Source: Deltaproteobacteria bacterium (GTDB lineage Bacteria; Myxococcota_A; UBA9160; JAJDAL01). Taken from it: a stretch of 64,000 bases of DNA. Below the pieces are notes generated by a model, which was not told the DNA's origin, ran no database searches, and saw nothing but the letters and a program-made list of their open reading frames with translations. Where the stretch lies: the NCBI GenBank assembly GCA_029261875.1, contig JAJDAL010000014.1:1-64000 (forward strand), written 5' to 3'. Of the stretch, positions 17,201 through 25,948 are shown piece after piece; position 1 is the first letter of the stretch, and each line of letters opens with the position of its first letter. The translations under genes and the position numbers were made by a program.

Positions 17201-17734
17201 GTAGTAACGGTCCGGAAAAATGGTCGAAAAATCCTGCACCAATTGCCACGCCGTATCGACCTGCCCACCCGTAATCGCCCGACTCACCATGGAGGAAAGG
17301 CAACCCGACGTGGCGATCAAGCCCTCACTGCGTTCGCGCAGCAAATCGAGATCGATGCGGGGCTTGTAGTAGAAGCCTTCGAGGTACCCCTTCGAAACCA
17401 GGTACATCAGATTGCGGTAGCCCGTATCGTTCATGGCGAGAAGCAGCAGGTGACAGATCGAGTCGAAGCCGGACTCGTCTTTCTCGCGCTTCTCTTTTTC
17501 GAACCGCGAGCGCGTGGCAATGTAGACCTCGCAACCCAGGATCGGCTTGATCTTGGCGTTCATCGCCTTTTCGTAGAATTCCACCGCGCCAAACAGATTG
17601 CCGTGGTCCGTCATCGCCACGGCGGGCATGTTCAGCGCCTTCGCGTGCTCGAACAGCGGCGCGTGAGGAATCGCTCCGTCGAGGAGTGAATACTGCGTGT
17701 GCAGGTGGAGATGAACGAACGGCGAGTGGGACAA
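14228..17734 (-). CDS. dnaE: DNA polymerase III subunit alpha
   Basis: 1168 residues, typical of DnaE1. N-terminal PHP domain starts FVHLHLHTQYSLLDGA; the Pol III palm contains the catalytic PDIDVDF near residue 410 and GRGSAAGSLVAYSLGI. A helix-hairpin-helix region follows, and the C-terminal OB fold includes GMEVRAAGVLATLRETRTRR. It is the replicative polymerase. It lies four bases after guaA and overlaps the secreted-protein gene that follows. No exonuclease (DnaQ) domain is fused. Confidence 0.98.
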   Translation of the reverse strand: MSHSPFVHLHLHTQYSLLDGAIPHAPLFEHAKALNMPAVAMTDHGNLFGAVEFYEKAMNAKIKPILGCEVYIATRSRFEKEKREKDESGFDSICHLLLLAMNDTGYRNLMYLVSKGYLEGFYYKPRIDLDLLRERSEGLIATSGCLSSMVSRAITGGQVDTAWQLVQDFSTIFPDRYYLELQRHGIADQDRVNAELVKMSSDMGIPLVATNDAHYLHHDDHEPHEAVLCIGTGSNLADPNRFRFDGSGFFVKSGDEMREVFHDHPSAIENTLTIAERCNVEIEMGTYHLPEFQVPVGTTREEVLKDQSWEGLRRRLGMSPDEPFRPNQQHYVDRMNHELGVIESMGFPGYFLIVADFIDYARRQKIPVGPGRGSAAGSLVAYSLGITGLDPVDYDIIFERFLNPERVSMPDIDVDFCMRGRDEVIRYVANKYDGEGDDEKRVAQIITFGKLQARAAIRDVGRVLGVTYGDVDRIAKLVPDTIGISLEEALEQSPELRTRADADPQIGRLMRIAQRLEGLTRHASTHAAGVVIGNKPLIEMVPLYRDPRSGEAVTQYDMRCVEKVGLIKFDFLGLKTLTVISDAERRICKSYQPDFDIEKIPLDDETTYDLLCGADTDGVFQVESAGMTELVGKFKPRFFKELIPIVALYRPGPLGSGMVDDYVSRKHGLTKVEYLIPELEEILSETLGVIVYQDQVLQIANRIAGYSLGEADLLRRAMGKKKPEEMEKQRERFVTGAVERKIDEKKAEELFALMAEFAGYGFAKAHAAAYALITYQTAFLKANFSREFLASLLSAETGNHDKLARYIAHARDHKIDVLPPDANESERDFTVVPNGIRFGLAGVKNVGEGAIETILAAREEGGGRFDTIFDFCRRVDGKKVNRRVVESLVKCGAFDSMHPNRAAVWGALDTALEAGAAALRDREIGQGNLFGGGDGELAVPEPAVDENAVWTDQERLSFEKEVLGFYVTGHPLLQHAGLIARVADVTATELNGREGMEVRAAGVLATLRETRTRRGQTMGFGTLDGLDGAFDLVIFAEPYARMIGLLKRSADAEGEGGVTPLLVTGTLEGGDPPKLLVRDAIPLLDAEEKLASQLRIRTVASELSRDRLTALRDVLKQHPGNCAPVLQIVIPDESETLLALGISGVAPSDELVTKIDGLFGRSVAEIVV

Positions 17735-17737
17735 GAT

Positions 17738-19309
17738 CTACTCCCACTCGATGGTGGCCGGCGGTTTCGACGAAATGTCGTAAACCACCCGGTTGACACC
17801 CTTGACCTCGTTGGTGATGCGGCTCGAGACTTCCGACAACAGATCCGCCGGAAGCCTCGACCAATCTGCCGTCATGGCGTCAACGGAGTTGACGCACCGA
17901 ATGGCGATCGCGTTCTCGTAGGTACGCGCGTCCCCCATCACCCCCACGCTCTGAAGCGGAAGAAAAACCGCGAACGCCTGCCAGACCTGATCGTAGAGCT
18001 TCGCTCGCCTCAATTCTTCGATCAGTATCGCGTCGGCCGCGCGCAAGATCGCCAAGCGCTCCCGCGTGATTTCGCCCAGGATGCGAATCGCCAGGCCCGG
18101 CCCCGGGAACGGATGGCGTCCCACCATGTGTTCCGGAAGTCCGAGGGTGCGTCCCACTTCGCGCACTTCGTCTTTGAAGAGTTCGCGCAGCGGTTCCACC
18201 AGCTTGAGCCGCATGTTTTCCGGAAGGCCGCCGACGTTGTGATGGGTCTTGATGGTGGCAGACGGACCGCGCACGGAAACGCTCTCGATCACATCCGGAT
18301 ACAGCGTGCCCTGCACGAGGTAGTCCACATCCCCGTGCCGAGCTGCCTCGGCTTCGAAGACTTCGATGAACAGATGGCCGATGATGCGGCGCTTCTTTTC
18401 GGGATCCGTCACGTCCCGCAGCGCGCTCAAGAAGCGATCCGAGGCATCCACCGCAACCAGAGGAATCCCCAGGGCCTCGCGAAAATCGTCCTCGACCTGT
18501 TTGCGTTCGTCCCTGCGGAGCAAACCGTGATCGACGAAGATGCAAGTCAGCTGGTCACCGATCGCACGGTGAACCAGCGCGGCCGCAACGCTCGAATCGA
18601 CACCGCCCGACAACCCGCAAACCGCCCGCCCGTCACCGACCTGCTCGCGGATGGCGGCAATCGCATCGTCGATGAAGCGGCCCATGGTCCAGGAATTCTC
18701 GCAGCCACAGATGTGGTGCACGAAATTCCCGAGCAGCGCGCTGCCACCGTCCGTGTGGTGAACTTCCGGGTGAAACTGAAGCCCGTAGATGGGCCGGTCC
18801 CGGTGGCGAACCGCCGCAAAGGGCGACCCCTCGCTGGTTCCCAATACTTCGAAGCCGTCCGGAAGACGCAGCACACGATCGCCGTGACTCATCCAGACGT
18901 TGCGTCGATCTCCGCCGTCGATTCCCTCGAAGAGCGCATCGGCTTTTTTCTGGGTAAACGCCGCGCGGCCATACTCGCGGTGGTCCGCCTTCTCGACGAG
19001 TCCGCCGAGGTGGCGCGCCAGGAGTTGGAACCCGTAACAGATGCAAAGCACGGGAAGGTCCGCGTCGAAGATTGCCGGGTCGATGTCCGGCGTACCGGCG
19101 TCCAACACACTGGCGGGTCCTCCGGACAGCACGATGCCCGCGGGATTCCACTCCCTGACCTGTTTCGCAGTCCAAGTCGCGGGATGGATTTCACAGTAGA
19201 CGTTGCGCTCGCGGATCCGGCGGGCGATGAGTTGCGTGTATTGCGAGCCGAAATCGAGAATCAGGATTCGGTCTCGGTTCGATGATCTTGCCGGGTCGGA
19301 GGGTGTCAA
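17738..19309 (-). CDS. guaA: GMP synthase (glutamine-hydrolysing)
   Basis: 523 residues. A class I glutamine amidotransferase domain ([20 protein letters not shown]; nucleophile Cys in [22 protein letters not shown]) is followed by the PP-loop ATP-pyrophosphatase ([15 protein letters not shown]) and the dimerisation domain ending [13 protein letters not shown] ... TIEWE. It converts XMP to GMP. The only in-frame start before the conserved region is TTG 19309, 15 bases after guaB. Forms the guaBA operon. Confidence 0.97.
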   Translation of the reverse strand: MTPSDPARSSNRDRILILDFGSQYTQLIARRIRERNVYCEIHPATWTAKQVREWNPAGIVLSGGPASVLDAGTPDIDPAIFDADLPVLCICYGFQLLARHLGGLVEKADHREYGRAAFTQKKADALFEGIDGGDRRNVWMSHGDRVLRLPDGFEVLGTSEGSPFAAVRHRDRPIYGLQFHPEVHHTDGGSALLGNFVHHICGCENSWTMGRFIDDAIAAIREQVGDGRAVCGLSGGVDSSVAAALVHRAIGDQLTCIFVDHGLLRRDERKQVEDDFREALGIPLVAVDASDRFLSALRDVTDPEKKRRIIGHLFIEVFEAEAARHGDVDYLVQGTLYPDVIESVSVRGPSATIKTHHNVGGLPENMRLKLVEPLRELFKDEVREVGRTLGLPEHMVGRHPFPGPGLAIRILGEITRERLAILRAADAILIEELRRAKLYDQVWQAFAVFLPLQSVGVMGDARTYENAIAIRCVNSVDAMTADWSRLPADLLSEVSSRITNEVKGVNRVVYDISSKPPATIEWE

Positions 19310-19324
19310 TTTTTCGGGGCCACT

Positions 19325-20788
19325 CTACTCGATGCGGTAGTTGGGAGCTTCTTTCGTGATCATGACACCGTGAACGTGGCTCTCTTGCAATCCCGCCGGC
19401 GAAATCCGGACGAAGCGAGCATTGGCTCTCAGGTCATTCAAATTTGCTGCCCCACAGTACCCCATGCCCGAGCGCAATCCGCCGAGTAGTTGCAGAATGC
19501 TGTTTGTCAGGCTCCCGCGATACGGCACGCGCCCTTCGATGCCTTCGGGCACGAGCTTGGAGACCTCGGAAACGTCACCTTGGAAATACCGATCGCGACT
19601 GCCGGCACTCATCGCGGCGAGCGAACCCATTCCCCGATAGTCCTTGTAGGAGCGCCCCTGGTAGAGCACCACCTCGCCGGGCGCTTCGTCGGTGCCAGCG
19701 AAAAGCGACCCGACCATGACCGTCGAAGCCCCCACCGCCAAGGCCTTCACGAGGTCTCCCGAATAACGGATGCCGCCGTCGGCGATCACCGGCACATCGA
19801 AGCGCTGCGCCACCTCGGAACATTCCTGGACCGCGGTGAATTGCGGCACACCGACCCCCGCCACCACCCGCGTGGTACAGATCGAACCCGGCCCCACGCC
19901 GATTTTCACCGCCGACGCACCGGCTTTGACCATCGCTTCGGTTCCCTCGGCGGTCGCGACGTTGCCACCGATGATGGGTAGATCCGGGAAGTGGCGCCGC
20001 AGTTCCGTCACGCTCTGGAGGATCCCCTCGGAGTGACCGTGGGCCGAATCCACGACGATCATGTCCACGCCGGCGTCGGCGAGGGCCTGAGCTCGCTCGA
20101 GCCGGTCCGCCCCGGAACCCACCGCGGCGCCGCAACGCAGCCTCCCCAGTCCGTCCTTGACCGCGTGGGGGAAGCGCTCGCTCTTCTCGATGTCCTTGAT
20201 GGTGATGAGCCCGCACAGGTTCCCGCGATCATCGACCACGAGAAGCTTCTCGATACGATATTCGTGGAGCAGTTCCTTGGCTCGTTCCATGGTCGTGCCG
20301 GGCGGCACCGTGACGAGGTTTTCCGTCGTCATGACCGTGGAAATTTCTTGGGTGACGTCCTTTACGAAGCGCAGGTCCCGGTTGGTGAGAATCCCTACCG
20401 CCTTGCCTTCGCGCGTCACCGGTACGCCGGAGATCGAGTAGCGCGCCATCACTTCCAGGGCTTCGGAGATGCGCTGTTCGGGCCGCAAGGTGATGGGATC
20501 GACGATCATGCCCGATTCCGAACGCTTGACCTTGTCGACTTCCATCGCCTGGGCCTTCGGCGACATGTTGCGATGGATCGTGCCGATGCCGCCGTTCTGG
20601 GCCATGCAGATGGCTGCAGCGTGCTCCGTCACCGTATCCATGGCCGCGGACACGAGCGGAATGGCGAGGGAGATTTCGGGCGTCAAGCGAGTCGCGAGAT
20701 CCGTGTCGCGCGGGAGGACGTTCGAGGCCGCAGGAATGAGTAGGACGTCGTCGAAGGTCAAGCCTTCGCGGATCAGGAGCTCATTCAT
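19325..20788 (-). CDS. guaB: IMP dehydrogenase
   Basis: 487 residues. [20 protein letters not shown] at the start, a CBS pair inserted at about 95-205 (GIMTNRDL-type: [15 protein letters not shown]), catalytic loop [20 protein letters not shown] with the active Cys near residue 300, and the flap [20 protein letters not shown]. It oxidises IMP to XMP, the committed step to GTP. A good promoter lies 57-85 bases upstream; guaA follows. Confidence 0.98.
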   Translation of the reverse strand: MNELLIREGLTFDDVLLIPAASNVLPRDTDLATRLTPEISLAIPLVSAAMDTVTEHAAAICMAQNGGIGTIHRNMSPKAQAMEVDKVKRSESGMIVDPITLRPEQRISEALEVMARYSISGVPVTREGKAVGILTNRDLRFVKDVTQEISTVMTTENLVTVPPGTTMERAKELLHEYRIEKLLVVDDRGNLCGLITIKDIEKSERFPHAVKDGLGRLRCGAAVGSGADRLERAQALADAGVDMIVVDSAHGHSEGILQSVTELRRHFPDLPIIGGNVATAEGTEAMVKAGASAVKIGVGPGSICTTRVVAGVGVPQFTAVQECSEVAQRFDVPVIADGGIRYSGDLVKALAVGASTVMVGSLFAGTDEAPGEVVLYQGRSYKDYRGMGSLAAMSAGSRDRYFQGDVSEVSKLVPEGIEGRVPYRGSLTNSILQLLGGLRSGMGYCGAANLNDLRANARFVRISPAGLQESHVHGVMITKEAPNYRIE

Positions 20789-20844
20789 GAGGCTGGCGCG
20801 ACTCCTGGTGGGTCTCCTCGGCGGAGGGTATGAATTGGCGCGGC

Positions 20845-20873
20845 AGTGTACGTCGCGTTCGCGCGTGGGTCAA
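20845..20873 (-). promoter_or_regulatory. sigma70-type promoter for guaBA
   Basis: Minus strand TTGACC (20873-20868), 17-base spacer, TACACT (20850-20845): 5 of 6 and 4 of 6 matches with ideal spacing. The predicted start near 20838 leaves a leader of about 50 bases before guaB. The -35 lies only 3-8 bases left of 20876, so it sits just past the end of the preceding minus-strand gene. Confidence 0.68.
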
Positions 20874-20875
20874 GA

Positions 20876-22369
20876 TCACGGAACCATCCGAGTCACCAAA
20901 GCGCGCAGACGCTCCCGCGGACGCGTTGGGTCTTCGATGGGGACCAGGCACGGAGCGGCCCGATCGAAGCCCCCGCCCTCTTCCTCCAGGTCGTCGAAGC
21001 CGGGGCTTTCATTCTTGCGCAGGAGCACGACCGGCAACACGCGCGGTTCCGCGCCGTGCGCCAGCGTCTCGAGGATCGGCCGCACGCGCGCGATGGACTC
21101 TTCGATTGCGGCGCCGTGTACCACCATGACCGCCAGCGCGCCGTGCATCACCAGCGGCCATAGGGCGGAGGAGCGTTCCGCGAGCGGAATCGAAACCACG
21201 TCGATGCGCAACTCCCCCCCCGCGTCGATGACGAACAGCGTTCGAAGTTGCTCGGGGTCCCAGGACTCGAGTGACTCCGGGAGGTGGGTGACACCCGTTT
21301 CTGCAAACAAGGTCGCGAGTTCTCGCGTCGCTTCGACATCGCCGGCCAGCACCAGCACCTTGGCGCGCAGGGCGCCGGTCCCCGCCCCTCTCCCCGCTTC
21401 GAGCCACCGCTCCAAGCGTCGGCGTTGCCCGGCGGAGAAGAGTTCCTCGCCCTCGCCCTGCGGAAGCGGGGCCTGGGCTCGGCGAACCTCCACGGCGCCG
21501 CGCTCGATCAGGCTGTCGAGCGCGCGCAACACCTGATGGTCCGGGTATCGACTGTGGTCGACGATGTCCTCCACGTACTCGCAAACCTCGAGCAGCCGCT
21601 GAACCTCCCGCGTGAGCGGCGACTCCCCCCCGTCCGGCGGTCCGGCGGTCGCGCTTGCGACGAGCCGCGAATCCGCGGCCGGGAGTCGACCGCGCAGTCG
21701 CTCGGTTTCGACCTTCTGCCGCGCGGCCTCGGCCAGCAGGAGCCGCGCCGGCGTGATGATCGAGGCGGCCCCCTCCACGGAACCGGGCCGCCAGCTCCAC
21801 TGTCCCTGGTTCCAACTCAAGATCCGGAATAGCGCCTTCTCGTCGCTCGCGGCGCCGGTCCGGGCCGCCGCGATACTGCCCGCGACCAGCTCGATGCTTC
21901 CGCGCCTTTCTCCCTCCTCGACCTCGAATTTTCCCGTGCCCGCGGCTTCGACCTGTCGCGCGAGGTGGGGCGTCAGTCCCGATTCGTCCAGGTCCCCCTG
22001 CGAAGGCCCGCTGTCGGGGGCATCGTTTTCCGCCTCGGCGCTCGACACGGCGGCCAGGCGCAGAGACAGTGCGGCGGCGATCTGGTCCGCGTCTTCCGCA
22101 GCCTCGGTCCCTTCGGCTTCGAGGAACAGGAACACGACGTTCTGCGTGCGCGGGTTCGCACGCACGATATCCGCGAGTTGATCGGCGTCGATCAAGGGCA
22201 GTTGCGGTGCCGCGATGACGGCATCCGGGGTTTGTGCCAATACGGCTTCCAGCGCACTCGACCCGTCCCCCACCACGCGCGTCGCGTATCCGAGCAGCGA
22301 ACAGGCGTCGGCGATGCGCCGCGCTCGCGCGGCGTCCGGGTCGACGATCAACACAGCGCCCTGGCTCAA
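20876..22369 (-). CDS. degenerate receiver plus DUF4388-like (PATAN) regulatory protein
   Basis: 497 residues. An N-terminal receiver fold (AVLIVDPDAARARRIADACS) lacks the phosphoacceptor: the expected Asp position reads DAVIAAPQLPLID, so it probably cannot be phosphorylated there. A middle segment (ARQVEAAGTGKFEVEEGERR, then SIELVAGSIAAARTG and NQGQWSWRPG) resembles DUF4388/PATAN domains of Myxococcota. The C-terminal 150 residues (KVLVLAGDVEATRELATLFA, VIDAGGELRIDVVSIPLAER, HGALAVMVVHG) have an alpha/beta layout resembling small GTPases, without a P-loop. It follows the next regulator by 18 bases. Likely a protein-interaction module in signalling; the role is unknown. Confidence 0.75.
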   Translation of the reverse strand: MSQGAVLIVDPDAARARRIADACSLLGYATRVVGDGSSALEAVLAQTPDAVIAAPQLPLIDADQLADIVRANPRTQNVVFLFLEAEGTEAAEDADQIAAALSLRLAAVSSAEAENDAPDSGPSQGDLDESGLTPHLARQVEAAGTGKFEVEEGERRGSIELVAGSIAAARTGAASDEKALFRILSWNQGQWSWRPGSVEGAASIITPARLLLAEAARQKVETERLRGRLPAADSRLVASATAGPPDGGESPLTREVQRLLEVCEYVEDIVDHSRYPDHQVLRALDSLIERGAVEVRRAQAPLPQGEGEELFSAGQRRRLERWLEAGRGAGTGALRAKVLVLAGDVEATRELATLFAETGVTHLPESLESWDPEQLRTLFVIDAGGELRIDVVSIPLAERSSALWPLVMHGALAVMVVHGAAIEESIARVRPILETLAHGAEPRVLPVVLLRKNESPGFDDLEEEGGGFDRAAPCLVPIEDPTRPRERLRALVTRMVP

Positions 22370-22387
22370 TTCCGCCTCCCCCGCGAA

Positions 22388-24202
22388 CTACAACCCCAGC
22401 GCAATGCCCAGGTCCGTTTGCAGCTGATAGGCCAAGTGATGAACGAGCGAACGATCACTCGTATGAAAGTATGGGGTCCCATCGGCGGTCGCGGCCGGCT
22501 CGCGAACCATCCCGTACGCCGGACCTTCGCCGTAGAACAGCAGGAATGGCGCACGCGTCCCGGCGCGCCGGATGGAGACCCGCGTTACGGGCGGGGTTGC
22601 GGCGTCGCCCCTGTCTTCCAACAGAACGATCTCGCCGGCCAGGCCACGACCCTGCAGGGCTTCGATTCGATCCCGCGTGGCCGCCGTCAACTCGACGCCC
22701 GGCGCCAGAAAGAGGACGCAGCGGTCGCGGGAGCGGCGTTCCATTTCGTCGATCACGAAGGACGCCACCTGGTCGAGAATTTGCGGATTGCCTGGGCTCG
22801 AACGATCCAACAGCGTGTCCAGGCTCTGGGCGAAGGATTCCGACTCGCGCGCGATGGCGTGCACGAGGCTCTGACGATCGTCTTGGATCCGCTGGGCCAA
22901 GACTTCTTCCAGTGCCGGACCCTCCCCACCGTCCGCGGGGTAGCTCGCCGTCGCCAACAGGAGTTCGGGTCGGGCGGCGCCCGCCACCGGAGCCAAATCG
23001 TCGCTGCGGACCAAGCGATCGCGAATTCGCCGGGCGATGGCCGCAGCCCCCAACGCGTCGGTTTCCGGCAGGAACACCCGGTACGCGCTTTCGGTTTCCG
23101 ATGCGATCACATCCGCCGATCGCAACAGCCCGCCCACCCGTTCGACGATCTTGGCCAGCCACGCGCCAAACTCGACCTCGGGCATGGCGCGCCGCAGGGA
23201 GGTGAGGGGCTCCAGGTCCAAACGCAAAATCGAGAAGTGCCGCCCGAAACGCTTGGCCGTCTCGATCTCGTTGCGGATCACGTTCTCGAGGAACGAGAGG
23301 GTGAAGGCCTGGGTCACCGGGTCCCGGATCACGTCGCTCGCGGCACGCGAATGCGGGACCGTTCGCAGCAGTGCCGGGGCCGCGATCGAAACGAAGGGCA
23401 GTAGCCCCTCCAACGCAGGGGGCGCGTCGTCGTCGATTCGCAGGGCCGCGCAGCCCCGCAATCCATCGGCATCGCGAATCGCCACCCATGCCATGTTCAC
23501 GCTGGCATCGCCGGGCAGTGGAGCGAAGAACGGCGCCGCGGGCTCGCGTGCCAATTCCTCGCGCAGGGACCCTTCGACGTTGGGATCGATCGCCGGGATT
23601 TCCGCAGCCGGAGGAAGCTCTCCCACCGCGGCGCAGACCGCGAGCCGCCGTCCGGACTCCAGCCACAAGACGGCCCCGCGTGCGTCGAAGGCGTCGACCC
23701 ATTCCGCGACGAAACGGGTCCGCAGGTCTTCCGGGTCTTGAATGGCCGTGAGCGCGCCGGCCCGGTCATAGCGCGCCAGGGTTGCGGCATAGGAGCGATT
23801 CTCGCGTTCGAGGGACTCGCGGTCGCGATGCAGGGCCTGGCGTTCGAGAATGTTTTCGATCGACCGCAGCAGGGCCGCGCGATCGATAGGCTTTACGAGA
23901 TAGTCGCGCGCGCCCCCTTTGAGCGCCTCCGCGGCCAGCCGGACCTGATCCGCGTCGGCGAGTACGATCACCGCCAGTCCGGGCCAATCCGACAACAGGG
24001 ATTCGACCCCTTGCGCCGTTGCATCCGCCACCAGGGTGATGTCGAGTAGCACCACATCCGTCGGGTGAACTTCCAGGGCTTCGCGCAATTGCGAAAGGCT
24101 CGCCGCCGCGTGAACTTCGAAATCTTCTTCCGCGAGGTAATCCGCAATGAACTGCCGGAAGTACAGCTGATCATCGGCCGCGAGGATCCGCGCCCGGGCC
24201 AC
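22388..24202 (-). CDS. response regulator with GAF-like and degenerate GGDEF domains
   Basis: 604 residues from GTG 24202, which directly follows the miaB stop. The receiver is intact: acidic pair in LAADDQ, phosphoacceptor in VVLLDITL, Lys in YLVKPID. A GAF-like region spans about 150-280. A GGDEF-type fold then starts (DPVTQAFTLSFLENVIRNEI, GRHFSILRLDLEPL), but the signature site reads SETESAYRVFLPETD in place of GGDEF, so cyclase activity is unlikely. The C-terminal 150 residues are unassigned. Co-transcribed with miaB and the degenerate receiver protein. Confidence 0.8.
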   Translation of the reverse strand: MARARILAADDQLYFRQFIADYLAEEDFEVHAAASLSQLREALEVHPTDVVLLDITLVADATAQGVESLLSDWPGLAVIVLADADQVRLAAEALKGGARDYLVKPIDRAALLRSIENILERQALHRDRESLERENRSYAATLARYDRAGALTAIQDPEDLRTRFVAEWVDAFDARGAVLWLESGRRLAVCAAVGELPPAAEIPAIDPNVEGSLREELAREPAAPFFAPLPGDASVNMAWVAIRDADGLRGCAALRIDDDAPPALEGLLPFVSIAAPALLRTVPHSRAASDVIRDPVTQAFTLSFLENVIRNEIETAKRFGRHFSILRLDLEPLTSLRRAMPEVEFGAWLAKIVERVGGLLRSADVIASETESAYRVFLPETDALGAAAIARRIRDRLVRSDDLAPVAGAARPELLLATASYPADGGEGPALEEVLAQRIQDDRQSLVHAIARESESFAQSLDTLLDRSSPGNPQILDQVASFVIDEMERRSRDRCVLFLAPGVELTAATRDRIEALQGRGLAGEIVLLEDRGDAATPPVTRVSIRRAGTRAPFLLFYGEGPAYGMVREPAATADGTPYFHTSDRSLVHHLAYQLQTDLGIALGL

Positions 24203-25597
24203 CTAGGCGGCCGCCGCCGTCTTCGGGGAGATCGCTTCTCCAATCAGCGAATGCGGCGTGGCTTCCACGATGCGGACTTCGGCAAACAAACCCGGGGCCA
24301 GTTCGCCCGGGATGTTGACCACGCGGTGATAGGGATCGCGTCCGTAGACGCTCTTGCCCCCGCGGCGGTGACTTTCCCCCTCCACGCGAACGACGGTCTC
24401 CTGCCCGACCCGAGCGCGATGATGGGCGAGGGTCAGCTCGCGCTGAAGCTCCTGCAGCTCGGCGAGGCGCGCCTGGGCGACATCCGGCGGCGGAACGTCG
24501 CCGAGTTCGACAGCTTGGGTCCCCGGCCGCGGCGAATACTTGAACGAGAAACTGTCCACGAAGCCAACGCGCTGCATCAGGTCGAGGGTCGCGCGAAAAT
24601 CCGTGTCGGTCTCGCCGGGAAAACCGACGATCAGATCCGTGGTGATCGCGATATCGGGGCGGGCCGCGCGCAAGGCGTCGACCCGCCGCAGATATTCCTC
24701 GCACGTATAGCGTCGGCGCATCTGGGCCAAGACCGCGTCGGAGCCGCTTTGCACCGGCAAATGGACATGGGGACAAAGCGCCTCCACTTCGGCGTGGGCG
24801 GCAACCAGATCGGCATCGAAGAAAATCGGATGCGGGCTCGTGTAGCGAATTCGCTCGATTCCCGGCACCGCGGAGAGCTGCCGGACGAGTGCCGCAAAGG
24901 GCACGGTTCCCGCCGCTTCGGATTGGGAGCGTCGCGCGTCGTGTCGTCCGTAGGCGTTGACGGTCTGCCCGAGCAGCGTGATCTCCCGAACTCCGCGGCG
25001 GGCGAGATTCGCGACTTCCTCGACGATGGACGCCGCCGGCCGGCTGATCTCGCGACCGCGGGTGCGGGGTACGATGCAGAAGGTGCAGAACATGTCGCAG
25101 CCTTCCATGACAGTGACGAAGGCGTGGCCGTTTCCGCGCCCGGCGAAATCCGGGTGTCGCGCCGGAAGCTCGAAGCGATCCAGCGACGCATGTTCCTCGG
25201 TCCGTGCGCTGCGCTGGCCCCGGCGCGCGGCATCCGCCATGGTGGGAACCAACCGCAGGTTGTGGGTGCCAAACACGAAGTCGAGGTGGGAAAATCGGCG
25301 CAGGAGCGCATCGCCCTCTTGTTGCGCGACGCAGCCACCGACTCCGAGCACGCGGTTCGGAGACGCGCTCTTCCAATCGCGCAACAACCCGAGGTCCGTG
25401 TAGAGGCGATTCTCCGCTTTCTCGCGAATCGAGCACGTGTTGATCAGTACTAGCTCGGCTTCATCCTGCGCGGCGGCGGGACGGAAGCCGTTGTGGTGCA
25501 ACAGGTTCTCGATCTTCTCGCTGTCGTGGAGATTCATCTGACAGCCGAAGGTCCGCACCCAGTAGGTGCGCTTCGTTTCTTCTTGCGCTTCGTTCAT
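24203..25597 (-). CDS. miaB: tRNA-2-methylthio-N6-isopentenyladenosine37 methylthiotransferase
   Basis: 464 residues from ATG 25597 (MNEAQEETKRTYWVRTFGCQ). The three N-terminal cluster Cys (FGCQMN, INTCSIRE, GGCVAQQ) and the radical SAM motif CDMFCTFC (CX3CX2C) followed by VPRTRGRE are all present, as is the C-terminal TRAM domain (GQETVVRVEGESHRRGGKSV). It adds a methylthio group at A37 of tRNAs that read UNN codons. Upstream is the gene-free region carrying the plus-strand small RNA candidate. Confidence 0.97.
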   Translation of the reverse strand: MNEAQEETKRTYWVRTFGCQMNLHDSEKIENLLHHNGFRPAAAQDEAELVLINTCSIREKAENRLYTDLGLLRDWKSASPNRVLGVGGCVAQQEGDALLRRFSHLDFVFGTHNLRLVPTMADAARRGQRSARTEEHASLDRFELPARHPDFAGRGNGHAFVTVMEGCDMFCTFCIVPRTRGREISRPAASIVEEVANLARRGVREITLLGQTVNAYGRHDARRSQSEAAGTVPFAALVRQLSAVPGIERIRYTSPHPIFFDADLVAAHAEVEALCPHVHLPVQSGSDAVLAQMRRRYTCEEYLRRVDALRAARPDIAITTDLIVGFPGETDTDFRATLDLMQRVGFVDSFSFKYSPRPGTQAVELGDVPPPDVAQARLAELQELQRELTLAHHRARVGQETVVRVEGESHRRGGKSVYGRDPYHRVVNIPGELAPGLFAEVRIVEATPHSLIGEAISPKTAAAA

Positions 25598-25715
25598 GGT
25601 CGGAGTTCGCGAACAGTACCCGAGCGGCAGGGCTCGGGTCAAACCGCTGCCAACCGGCACAAGTCTAGCTATGTGCTTGGTTTAACAGCGCTTTTTTCGT
25701 TGGGGAAAAACCTGT

Positions 25716-25745
25716 TTGACAATGGGATCCCCACAGCCCGATAAT
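25716..25745 (+). promoter_or_regulatory. sigma70-type promoter with palindromic -10 region
   Basis: Plus strand TTGACA (25716-25721), 18-base spacer, GATAAT (25740-25745): 6 of 6 and 5 of 6 consensus matches. A perfect inverted repeat CCGAT-A-ATCGG (25738-25748) overlaps the -10 and is a possible operator. No coding gene lies downstream on this strand; it would drive the structured RNA that follows. Confidence 0.68.
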
Positions 25746-25751
25746 CGGTTC

Positions 25752-25903
25752 CACAGGGGGATTCGAACCCAAGAATTTCAAGAGTTTCTGGAGTGGCGGT
25801 GGATTAGACATTTCTTTTAGAAATGTCCAACCTCTCACCCCCCATAATCTGTCCACCGCCCTCCCCTCTTAAGCCCCGTCGTTCGCGACGGGGCTTTTCT
25901 TTT
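25752..25903 (+). ncRNA. candidate small RNA, about 150 nt, unknown family
   Basis: The segment is bracketed by the promoter above and an intrinsic terminator, and contains designed-looking structure. An 8-bp perfect hairpin GACATTTC-TTTTA-GAAATGTC lies at 25807-25827, enclosed by a 9-bp helix GGCGGTGGA (25795-25803) with TCCACCGCC (25852-25860). The terminator hairpin follows. Alternative pairings exist, such as GGGGG (25756-25760) with CCCCC in 25838-25843. The stretch is visibly more AT-rich than the flanking genes. It is not recognisable as 6S, SRP, tmRNA or RNase P RNA. The wider gene-free region 25598-25948 holds nothing else I can support. Confidence 0.5.
25871..25903 (+). terminator. 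intrinsic terminator with UUCG tetraloop
   Basis: Eleven-bp perfect stem AAGCCCCGTCG / CGACGGGGCTT around a TTCG loop, followed by TTCTTTT on the plus strand. The U-rich tail is only on the plus side, so it terminates plus-strand transcription (the small RNA candidate). It may also slow minus-strand transcription leaving the gene that ends at 25949. Confidence 0.88.
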
Positions 25904-25948
25904 GGCCCTTCGCAAGATTCGCGAGCGAGAGTGGATGGTTGCCGAGAA

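Noticed and set aside
22388..24202. Active diguanylate cyclase
   Set aside because: The GGDEF signature is replaced by SETES, so catalysis is not supported by the sequence.
25740..25785. Minus-strand sequence GGGTTCGAATCCC resembling a tRNA T-arm
   Set aside because: No acceptor, D-arm or anticodon arm can be placed around it, so it is not a tRNA gene; it overlaps the small RNA candidate on the other strand.
25665..25856. 63-codon minus-strand open frame upstream of miaB
   Set aside because: No ribosome binding site, third-position GC much lower than in neighbouring genes, no recognisable family, and it runs through the plus-strand hairpins and promoter.
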